Assembly: GCF_000025625.1 (NCBI RefSeq)
Contig: NC_013922.1
Coordinates: 1,612,001-1,676,000, forward strand
Source: Natrialba magadii ATCC 43099
GTDB taxonomy: Archaea; Halobacteriota; Halobacteria; Halobacteriales; Natrialbaceae
DNA: 64,000 nt
Direction: 5' to 3'
This document shows positions 34,181 through 41,962 of this stretch, in pieces (within the stretch, counting starts at the first letter, position 1; each line of letters starts with the position of its first letter). Under the pieces are notes generated by a model. It ran no database searches. It had not been told where the DNA came from and saw only the letters and a program-made list of their open reading frames with translations. The translations under genes and the position numbers were made by a program.

Positions 34181-35029
34181 TTACCCCATTATATCTGGCA
34201 TTTCAATAACAACATCTTTGCTTTCACCTTCCGCTAGGGAGATCTCCTTTTCAGCTTCAGTTGTGTTACCCATACCATCGTCGTAGAAAACTTCGATTGT
34301 ATAGTCTCCAGGTCCTAACTCATCAACAGCGAAACTGCCACTAGCTCCATCCGTATCTTCAACATCTGCCGTCGCAACGACGTCGCCATCTTCTCCGATA
34401 AATTCTACTGGGTCAAACCCTGTTGGGCCTAGATTTCCAAAACCTTCGTGGTCAATCGTTCCACTCACACTTGCAGGATCGGGTTCTGGCGGTTCTGGTT
34501 CTGGTGCGGGTTCTGGCCCTTCTTCTTCGATGCCAGTCGTAATACGCAAATTCCCAAACCCGTCACTGCTGTCGCTCAATTCCCCATCTGTATCGTCAAC
34601 TTGGACACCCAACCAGATGTGCTGCCCAGGCTCGAGTTGGTCACCGCTGTCAGCAGCGGAGTCACTAATGAAGAAGTCAACATTTTCATTCACATCATCG
34701 TGATCAAGCTGGACTCCGACTGTTTCTGTTCCCTGGTTTGTGATCTGTACAATGTCAGAGATCGTTGTTACCGCGTATTCGTTGAGGCCTTGACCCCCTG
34801 CTTCTGTACCGCTGCCACCGCCAATGTCGATCGTCAAGCGGCTGTTGTCGGTATCATCCGTGACGTAGGTGTCGTCACCTGAGAGGCCTAGATAGGCTTC
34901 CGAGTCACCCTCGAATTCGACGGTAACCTCTCGGTGAGCCTCAACGCTACTGAACGCGCCTGTTCCAAATGCTGCTGCGCTGCCTGTAGCCAGTGCACCC
35001 ATTCCGAGTACGAATTTGCGACGTTGCAT
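34181..35029 (-). CDS. Tat-type exported protein (DUF1102-like) with C-terminal Ig-like domain
   Basis: 282 residues from the ATG at 35029 (MQRRKFVLGMGALATGSAAA). A twin-arginine signal is followed by GTGAFSSVEAHREVTVEFEG, the start of the haloarchaeal DUF1102/SipW-associated secreted family. There is then a beta domain, a Pro-Glu linker (PEPAPEPEPPEPDPA, about 183-197) and a C-terminal carboxypeptidase-regulatory or Ig-like domain (SGTIDHEGFGNLGPTGFDPV, GPGDYTIEVFYDDGMGNTTE). It is probably cell-surface. A palindromic site lies about 115 bp upstream. Confidence 0.75.
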   Translation of the reverse strand: MQRRKFVLGMGALATGSAAAFGTGAFSSVEAHREVTVEFEGDSEAYLGLSGDDTYVTDDTDNSRLTIDIGGGSGTEAGGQGLNEYAVTTISDIVQITNQGTETVGVQLDHDDVNENVDFFISDSAADSGDQLEPGQHIWLGVQVDDTDGELSDSSDGFGNLRITTGIEEEGPEPAPEPEPPEPDPASVSGTIDHEGFGNLGPTGFDPVEFIGEDGDVVATADVEDTDGASGSFAVDELGPGDYTIEVFYDDGMGNTTEAEKEISLAEGESKDVVIEMPDIMG

Positions 35030-35123
35030 AGTTGTTGTCTCCAGCATCGACCCCGCTTTCGATCAGCGGCTGATTGATGCCTGTTTGCCCCCAAATCCAG
35101 AATCCTGTATTGTAGTTAGGTGA

Positions 35124-35160
35124 TTGACTAGTTTCGACGAGAGGTTGACTAGTAGTCAAC
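35124..35160. promoter_or_regulatory. Palindromic operator candidate
   Basis: GTTGACTAGTAGTCAAC (35144-35160) is a perfect odd-length palindrome, and its half-site TTGACTAG also occurs at 35124-35131, 21 bp away (two helical turns). It lies upstream of the leftward secreted-protein gene. The remaining stretch to the CRISPR-flanking element shows no gene. Confidence 0.45.
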
Positions 35161-35289
35161 AAGGGCCACACCAGTTCGATTTACGATTCCTCAGGATCGC
35201 AATGAACTTGGTCGGGTTTGGCGATCGCAGAGCTCCGTACTACCCAAATCTCGTGCCCGAAGCCTACAGCTATGCAGACACCCACCCGA

Positions 35290-35460
35290 CATGCATCACG
35301 TGATGCTACTCGATACCCTCGACGAGCTCCTGGTTGGAACAGGAAACTGCTGAAACGTGCGCGTAGAATACGGTTGCCAGCAGGGCAGTGGGAAAACTGC
35401 TGGCAACCCGCTGCTTGCGATCTGTACCAGAGACGATCGCAAACGCGTGCATCCGTCCGA
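35290..35460 (+). ncRNA. CRISPR-flanking structured element, copy A
   Basis: This 171-bp stretch shares most of its sequence with copy B (37,540-37,721) on the other side of the CRISPR array, in the same orientation. Hairpin 1 is a perfect 12-bp stem GGTTGCCAGCAG (35372-35383) / CTGCTGGCAACC (35397-35408). Hairpin 2 is TTGCGATC (35415-35422) / GATCGCAA (35435-35442) around loop TGTACCAGAGAC. Three stem pairs differ compensatorily from copy B. At its left end a conserved peptide reads TLDELLVGT then stop. It could be a structured RNA, a DNA recombination site or the end of a decayed mobile element. Confidence 0.5.
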
Positions 35461-35503
35461 AGCTGTTAGGTAAGTTGGTTGTTCCAGGCAGAGGCAGGAC
35501 GTG

Positions 35504-35549
35504 TTCCATCGACCCCCTGGGTCTGAAGGGGTATCGGAGGTCGATGGAA
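35504..35549 (+). promoter_or_regulatory. CRISPR leader with hairpin and TATA box
   Basis: TTCCATCGACC (35504-35514) and GGTCGATGGAA (35539-35549) form a perfect 11-bp stem with an inner CCCC/GGGG pairing. About 22 nt later TTTAAA (near 35572) is a TATA box placed to transcribe the array from the side of the uniform, newest repeats. The leader therefore lies left of the array (about 35461-35602). Confidence 0.55.
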
Positions 35550-35602
35550 TCTGTGGTCCAGAGAACGTATGTTTAAACCCTAAGGGCCGAGATATAGGGA
35601 TG

Positions 35603-37414
35603 GTTCCAGAACTACCCTTGTGGGATTGAAGCGAGGATATCCGAATCGATCACGAAGGAACCGAGTACAGTTCCAGAACTACCCTTGTGGGATTGAAGCG
35701 TCCGTAGCCGTTCGGAAGGACGACGAGGGCCAGGAGTTCCAGAACTACCCTTGTGGGATTGAAGCTTCCGTGTCAACGTCGTCGTCATCGTCGTCATCGT
35801 GTTCCAGAACTACCCTTGTGGGATTGAAGCCTGGTACGACATGAACTCTTGCACCAGACTCGTGTTCGTTCCAGAACTACCCTTGTGGGATTGAAGCTCC
35901 GTTCGAAGTGCGGAACGAGAGCTGGTCCATCATCGTTCCAGAACTACCCTTGTGGGATTGAAGCCCTCTGAGCCAACTCAAATCACCGATCCCGAAGAAA
36001 TGTTCCAGAACTACCCTTGTGGGATTGAAGCTTCCGCTCTGAGGACCTGTGGGGGCTCCTGTACGTGTTCCAGAACTACCCTTGTGGGATTGAAGCCGTC
36101 TTCGACGCCGATGAATCCAGGCCCGTCTAAGTGGGTTCCAGAACTACCCTTGTGGGATTGAAGCGCGGCTGACAGCGACGAGTACATCACGCACACGTTG
36201 TTCCAGAACTACCCTTGTGGGATTGAAGCGTCGTGCTCGCGGCGAGCGCGATCTCGGTCGGCGGTTCCAGAACTACCCTTGTGGGATTGAAGCGCAATCT
36301 TCGCTGCCCTTGCAGTCTACACCCGCACGTTCCAGAACTACCCTTGTGGGCTCGAAGCGTCAGTCTCGTGTAGGTGTCGCAGGACGCGCAGCGGTTTTCA
36401 GAACTACCCTTGTTGGCTTGAAGCACGATGACAGACAACGACGAGAAAGTTAAATTCAGCCAGTCCCAGAACTACCCTTGTGGGCTTGAAGCCGGATCTG
36501 TTCCTCTTGCTCGCTACTGAACGCGTTTGTTCCAGAACTACCCTTGTGGGCTCGAAGCGAGCAGGACCGTCGCGGCACCGAGATCAATATGCACGGTTCC
36601 AGTATTACCCTTGTAGGCTCGAAGCCACTCGGTCCGTCCTTCCGATGGCTTCCGAACTCCAGTTTCAGAACCACCCTTGTAGGCTCGAAGCATCCTCTAC
36701 GACGGCCTCCCACCGAAGATCATCCTGTTCCAGTACTACCCTTGTAGGCTCGAAGCTTCAAATCGGAGAACGCCGTCTACGACGTTGAGGGTTCCAGTAC
36801 TACCCTTGTAGGCTCGAAGCCACGGGTACCGTGTGCGTGACGAAGCGAAGGAAACGGTTCCAGTACTACCCTTGTAGGCTCGAAGCCTTCGTTTCCGGCC
36901 CGGCCACCGCTTCGGCTTCCCCGTTCCAGTACTACCCTTGTAGGCTCGAAGCCTCCCGCCGCTGGCGATCATCGTTGCGTTGCTCCGGTTCCAGTACTAC
37001 CCTTGTAGGCTCGAAGCGCCCGCGTCGGCACTGCCGAGATCATCGACGACAGGTTCCCAGTACTACCTTTGTAGGCTCGAAGCGTCCCACCCGATTCGTT
37101 CCCAATAGAACAAATGGCCCGTTCCAGTACTACCCTTGTAGGCTCGAAGCAACAAGGCCGTCTTCGTGGTCGGACGCTCCGGTGTGTTCCAGTACTACCC
37201 TTGTAGGCTCGAAGCATCGCGTGTGAGCGCGTCTCCCTCGTCTGTTCGGACCGTTCCAGTACTACCCTTGTAGGCTCGAAGCAGACGCAACTCGACGGCA
37301 CCACGCGGACGACGCCGGTTTCCAGTACTACCCTTGTAGGCTTGAAGCAGATCAAACTCAACCTCGACCTCGCCGCCAGTGTCAGTTTCAGAACCACCCT
37401 TGTGGGCTTGAAGT
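35603..37414 (+). CRISPR. CRISPR array, 28 repeats of 30 bp, two diverging repeat forms
   Basis: Repeats begin at 35603 and recur every 64-69 bp, with 27 spacers of about 34-39 bp. The first 11 repeats share the form gttccagaactacccttgtg plus ggattgaagc, typical of haloarchaeal type I-B. Repeats 12-15 switch to ggctcgaagc/ggcttgaagc ends with point changes. Repeats 16-26 mostly read gttccagtactacccttgta plus ggctcgaagc. The last two are degenerate. The ATTGAAGC end and the leader at 35,504 set transcription left to right. No cas gene lies in this window, so processing must rely on Cas proteins encoded elsewhere. Confidence 0.97.
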
Positions 37415-37450
37415 GGGTTCTCTCTTCAGCGACTTCTCCAATCATTTGCT

Positions 37451-37480
37451 GTTCAAAATCCCCTTGTGGCCAGAGGCCAC
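37451..37480 (+). repeat. Decayed 29th CRISPR repeat
   Basis: gttcaaaatccccttgtggc lies exactly one period (66 bp) after repeat 28 and still resembles the repeat 5' half, so it is probably an ancestral trailer-end repeat. Confidence 0.5.
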
Positions 37481-37539
37481 GAACACCCGGCGTGACTTCC
37501 AGCCATGATAATGTCAACCTCTTCCACGGTGTCCACGGC

Positions 37540-37721
37540 ATGATGCTCCACGAGACCCTCGACGAGCTTCTGGTCGGAACAAGCAAGTGCTGAAACAGAC
37601 GCGTAGAATACGGTTGCCAGCAGGGCAGTGGGTGAACTGCTGGCAATCCGATGCTTGTGGCCTGTCCCAGAGACGGCCACAAGCTCACTCATCTTGGTGA
37701 TGACGTGCATCCGTCCGAAGA
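37540..37721 (+). ncRNA. CRISPR-flanking structured element, copy B
   Basis: Second copy of the element at 35,290-35,460. Hairpin 1 keeps the stem with one G-C replaced by G-U. Hairpin 2 is extended to GCTTGTGGCC (37653-37662) / GGCCACAAGC (37675-37684) around loop TGTCCCAGAGAC. Relative to copy A the stem carries C-G to T-A, A-T to G-C and T-A to C-G changes, while the loop has one substitution. The block tgcatccgtccgaag is identical. An extra stretch of about 20 bp follows hairpin 2. A leftward open frame overlapping it (37453-37827) has no recognised domain. Confidence 0.5.
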
Positions 37722-38247
37722 CGTCGGAACGGCGAGGAAGCTGTCTCGTCGGGGAATTTTCGTTCTGGCAACGACAATCCTCGATGACTTCCTCGCCAAT
37801 ATACTGGTTAGTGTGCGTGTGTATCAACTTGTTGGCTGGTCAAATAATAATCAGTGAGGATAGGTGATGGTTATCCAACCATCTAATCTAACACTATTTT
37901 TTGTACATAGTTCTATTTCGAAGGCGATTCCATGGTTGTTTACCAATATCATCATTGCACTTACGTGTTATCGGATAGATGGGCAACTGCGGGGGAACAT
38001 CCACCACCGGTCGTTCGCAAGCGACCAGCCTGTCCAAAGGCCAGACCCCCCGCCTTTAGACAGTCCCGTGATGGACCCATCCACACCACCTGCCCCCGCC
38101 TCGGCCCTCCAATAGGGCCGTTTTGCTAGAGACCGTTCGTAGACTGGCTCCGAGTACGTAGCCACTTTTCGTCGCGACAAGTAGGCTACCGCCGACCGGA
38201 TCCGGAGACCGACATACTCACACCTGTCCTCCGCAGTACACATTGGT
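37722..38247. other. Intergenic, no gene recognised
   Basis: An AT-rich part (about 37,800-37,980, with actattttttgtacatag) grades into GC-rich sequence. No open frame with haloarchaeal codon bias, tRNA or repeat is seen. It presumably carries the promoter of the 38,248 gene. Confidence 0.4.
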
Positions 38248-38877
38248 ATGACCCAGCTCTACGATCGGCTTCGAACCGCTCCGCAGACAGACGTCGATCT
38301 GAGCAACCTCAATTTTGAGGAGCGCCAGGAGGCACGCCAGATCTCGGTCACGCGCACGAGCGATACAACAAATATTGGTCCCTCGGGTGATTTCACAACC
38401 GTCTACTATCTTGCAGGCGACGAGAAGCCAGCAGCCGCGCTGTTCGTCGATGAAAACCGCTCAGAGTTAGATGCGGTTGCTTTCTCGAAGAAGAACATCG
38501 TGCAGACAAACGTCCCGCGGCCAGTCTATGACTGGATTCTTCACTCGCTTGGCGAGCGAGAGCTAGAGAAACACGAGTCGGTCGTCCTCGAGGAACGCCC
38601 CGACGGTCCACACTGGGTGATCGACCGTCAGCGCTACGACGAGTCCCCAAATCGGCGCTACACCACGACAGAACAGCGCGCGGCACGCATTGATGGCTGT
38701 TCGATTGATGAACTCTACGAAGCGTTCGACGAAGAGATTCGAGAATCGGACCTCAGAGAGCATGCGGCCGTCATGGGAAACGTCCGCTATATCCTCGAAT
38801 ACTTCCGAACAGCAGACCGATTCGAGTGCGTGCCGGTGTCTGCCGATGGTGAGATGGCAGTTCGGAAAGCAGCGTAA
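38248..38877 (+). CDS. Unknown 209-residue acidic soluble protein
   Basis: It starts MTQLYDRLRTAPQTDVDLSN. An alpha/beta body includes TVYYLAGDEKPAAALFVDEN and VFSKKNIVQTNVPRPVYDW-like segments, a middle RYTTTEQRAARIDG, and a C-terminal helical part (LREHAAVMGNVRYILEYFRT) that could be a small DNA- or protein-binding module. No catalytic motif is visible. It stands alone between the CRISPR-flanking element and the S-layer gene. I do not recognise the family. Confidence 0.7.
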   Translation: MTQLYDRLRTAPQTDVDLSNLNFEERQEARQISVTRTSDTTNIGPSGDFTTVYYLAGDEKPAAALFVDENRSELDAVAFSKKNIVQTNVPRPVYDWILHSLGERELEKHESVVLEERPDGPHWVIDRQRYDESPNRRYTTTEQRAARIDGCSIDELYEAFDEEIRESDLREHAAVMGNVRYILEYFRTADRFECVPVSADGEMAVRKAA

Positions 38878-39337
38878 CGGAACGCAGGAGATCGGTCTCA
38901 CTCTCACTTTGAGAGTGTAGTTCACTTCGAAAGCCCCGGCGGGGGAGGATGAAAAGCACTCAGTCCCTACCCGGGTGCTGCCCGTCTCCCCGCATCGCGG
39001 CTATTACAAGACAACGTGGTACACATTCCGCGTAAGCACGCGTGCATGTGTGTGGGGTAACCCACAGTCAGTATTCGGCAGTGGATTCACTAATATGTTG
39101 CGTTGAGCGGTTGTAACGCACACTGACTTGCCATGTGGTATAGACTCTCTTGGTTTCGCGAATTCCGTATCAAACTAGAAGACTTATTACAGACAACCCA
39201 AAATGAACCAGATACCCCTACACCGGGAGTCCATCACAGGTCTCCAATCGCGTGGTCGTATGGATCGCGTGATCGGCCGCTGTGGTGGTCCGCCCTAGCA
39301 TAGACAAGCAACTAGCAGACAACAACAACAATACAAT
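38878..39337. promoter_or_regulatory. S-layer gene upstream region
   Basis: 460 bp without a gene. gaagacttattaca (about 39,179-39,192) is the best TATA candidate and would give an mRNA leader of about 120 nt. Several short palindromes occur (e.g. around gtatggatcgcgtgatcggc). A long leader is plausible for such a highly expressed gene. Confidence 0.35.
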
Positions 39338-41842
39338 ATGACAAGCAATACGACCTTCCGCGAAAAGGGACGCGCAGTGTTCCTGGCCGCGCTTATGGTT
39401 CTGTCCGTTGTCGCCATGTCCGCCACGTTTGCGGGCGCAGCGGCAGCGTTCAACAGCGACACGTACGACGAAGGTCCAACCATCACGTCTAGCGAAAATC
39501 TCGATGACGTATGGGTTGGCCAAGAAATCACACTTGTAGATGATGACTGGGACGGTGACTTCGTCTCCATCGCCGAAGGCCCTGAGACGACCGGAGAGGA
39601 TCCGGATACGGTAACGACCGTTGGCTTCGACGATGATGAGGTTACCTTCAACACCGAAGAGCTGGTAGAGGGCGAAATCTACCACATCTACGCTCACGGT
39701 GACACGACAGAAACGTTCGAGTTTGAAGATGACGCATTCGAAGCAACGAGTGAGAACCTCGATGTTTCCTTCGAGAGTGACACCGTTGCTGAGGACGGCA
39801 CCCTCGACCTCGAGGTTTCGTCTGACCGTCCTGAGCAGTCCCTGAACATTTCGTCGGACGACTTCGATGCTGACGAACTTGACGACATCTTCAACAGCGA
39901 GGACGTCGATGTCTACGATCACGGTGACGAGGATGTCATCACGCTCAAGACTGTCGAAGACGACGACGAAATTCCGGCTAACTTCCTGGATGTCGAAAGT
40001 GGCGAATACGAGTTCGAGTTTGACGTGACGGACTCAATCGACTCCGACAACGCAACCATCGAAGTTCGCGACTCTGACGCAGACCGCGAATTCGTCAACG
40101 GACCGTACACCCAGCAGCAGGGTGACGAGTTCAACATCACCGTCGACCACGACGACACCAATGATGCGTTCGTGACGATCGGTGACTACGAGGACGCTGG
40201 CTACGAGGTCGGCCTCTTCGTTGAAGACACTGAAGGCGATCACGACGAGATCAACATCACGTTCAACGCCCACGAAGCAGGCCAGGGTGACGAATACGAC
40301 GCGATCAGCGCTCAGCAGGAAGACGTTAACCTCGAGATCGCGTACATGCAGGTCGTCGATAGCGACACCATCCACATTAACGATGATTACTTCGACGAGT
40401 CCGACCTGGACTCTGAATATGATACCGTCGAAGATGACATCACTGACAGCAGTGCGACCCCGACCGCCACGCTCGACAACCCACTAGCAGCAACGGACTA
40501 CGAACTGAACGTCGGTGACGGCTACGAAGTCGACGACGGTGCCGTCGAATTCACCGACCGCAGTGACAGTTCGTTCATCAACCTCGAACCAGTCGGTGCG
40601 CCTGGTGACGTCACCACGCACACCGCACCTGAAGACGACAGCATGAGCGACCTCGACGACTTCGAGGACGCCACGGTCACTGCAACTGACTCGTTCGCTG
40701 AGGACGACTACCTGCTCCTGACCGTTGAAGACGCCGGTCTGACTGGTGCCTTCCCAAGTGACGACGACGTCTCGGTTGGAGCAAACACTGACGATGACGA
40801 GGGACTGTCCGCGCTGGACATTGAACTCGAAATCGAGCAGACTGACGTTGCTTCCAACCTCGGAGACGAAGTCTGGAACACGTCTGACGAAGCCGATAAC
40901 GACCTTGAAGTCTCCCTCGTCAACGGCGGAGACTACGATGGCGAACTGCTGATCTTCAACATCGACACCGAGTTCGACGAAGGTGACTACGAGTGGACGC
41001 TCTTGTTCGATGAGGGTGACTACATCGACGAAGATGAAGAAGTCGAAATTGAAGGCGAGTTCGCTGTTGAAGAGCGTGACGTTACGCTCAACGCAGTCGA
41101 CGAAGTTCCAAACGTTGACGGCGCCGAACTGAGCGGCGACACCAACGTTGCACCAGGTACGGAGATTGACATGGTCTCCTCCGCAACTGGTGAATTCGTC
41201 CTGACCGACGACCCAGTCGTTGCTGACGACTACTCCTTCACGGGTGCGTTCGACTTCAGCGACTACGAGCCTGGCATCGAATTCGACGTTGAGGCCGAAG
41301 AGCCAGAGGGTGCTTCGGATGACTTCACCGCCGAACTCGTCGACGGTGACGGTCCTGTCATCAACGTTGACACCGACGCACCAGACGAAGTGAAGGTTGG
41401 TGACGACGCAACCCTCGACGTGACCATCTCGAACAACGGTGGCGCAACCGCTGAAGACGTCGAAATCGGCGTTGTCATCGATGGCGAGAACGTCGACGAA
41501 GACACCGAGTCGCTCGATGCTGACGAGTCGTGGACCAGCAGCTACGACATCCCAACTGACGTCGCAGGTGACGTCGAATGGAGTGTCACTGCTGACGACG
41601 CCGAAGACGACGGTGTGACCACCGTCTCCGAGAAGGACGACACTGACGACGACAAGTCCGACGACGACAAGTCCGACGACGACGGTGCTGACGACGACGG
41701 CGCAGCCGACGACGGCGCAGCCGCCGACGACGGTACTGACGACGGCGAAACCGACGACGACGGTTCGCCCGGCTTCGGTGTTGCTGTCGCACTCGCAGCA
41801 CTCCTCGGCGCTGCAATGCTGGCTCTGCGCAAGCAGAACTAA
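39338..41842 (+). CDS. csg: S-layer glycoprotein
   Basis: 834 residues, the usual size. A Sec signal peptide (AVFLAALMVLSVVAMSATFAG, residues about 13-33) is followed by a very acidic beta-rich ectodomain with N-glycosylation sequons and repeated DD/ED motifs. A long Asp/Lys-Ser/Ala stretch follows (about residues 770-805, DDDKSDDDKSDDDGADDDGA type). The C-terminal PGF-CTERM signal is PGFGVAVALAALLGA plus basic LALRKQN, which is cut and lipid-anchored by archaeosortase. It forms the cell-surface lattice and is a likely virus receptor. It is convergent with the provirus tail gene, only 120 bp away. Confidence 0.9.
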   Translation: MTSNTTFREKGRAVFLAALMVLSVVAMSATFAGAAAAFNSDTYDEGPTITSSENLDDVWVGQEITLVDDDWDGDFVSIAEGPETTGEDPDTVTTVGFDDDEVTFNTEELVEGEIYHIYAHGDTTETFEFEDDAFEATSENLDVSFESDTVAEDGTLDLEVSSDRPEQSLNISSDDFDADELDDIFNSEDVDVYDHGDEDVITLKTVEDDDEIPANFLDVESGEYEFEFDVTDSIDSDNATIEVRDSDADREFVNGPYTQQQGDEFNITVDHDDTNDAFVTIGDYEDAGYEVGLFVEDTEGDHDEINITFNAHEAGQGDEYDAISAQQEDVNLEIAYMQVVDSDTIHINDDYFDESDLDSEYDTVEDDITDSSATPTATLDNPLAATDYELNVGDGYEVDDGAVEFTDRSDSSFINLEPVGAPGDVTTHTAPEDDSMSDLDDFEDATVTATDSFAEDDYLLLTVEDAGLTGAFPSDDDVSVGANTDDDEGLSALDIELEIEQTDVASNLGDEVWNTSDEADNDLEVSLVNGGDYDGELLIFNIDTEFDEGDYEWTLLFDEGDYIDEDEEVEIEGEFAVEERDVTLNAVDEVPNVDGAELSGDTNVAPGTEIDMVSSATGEFVLTDDPVVADDYSFTGAFDFSDYEPGIEFDVEAEEPEGASDDFTAELVDGDGPVINVDTDAPDEVKVGDDATLDVTISNNGGATAEDVEIGVVIDGENVDEDTESLDADESWTSSYDIPTDVAGDVEWSVTADDAEDDGVTTVSEKDDTDDDKSDDDKSDDDGADDDGAADDGAAADDGTDDGETDDDGSPGFGVAVALAALLGAAMLALRKQN

Positions 41843-41962
41843 GCTGAGCAGCTCCCCACACTAACTACCGGACTTCGTCCGGCTTTGCCGCACCTCGATT
41901 TTCTTTCGACCGCTACACCAAACAGCCACAGCTATAGTGTCCTAATATACCTGAAAAGGGGA

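Noticed and set aside
35620-37226. Open frames translated from the CRISPR array (FQNYPCGIEA / FQYYPCRLEA repeats)
   Set aside because: They arise only because the 30-bp repeat is open in these frames; spacers break any protein logic.
37453-37827. 124-residue leftward ORF across the CRISPR-flanking copy B (and a shorter counterpart over copy A)
   Set aside because: Considered as a transposase fragment because both copies keep a similar peptide, but the differences are better explained by base-pair covariation in hairpins and no catalytic motif is visible; left as a possibility only.
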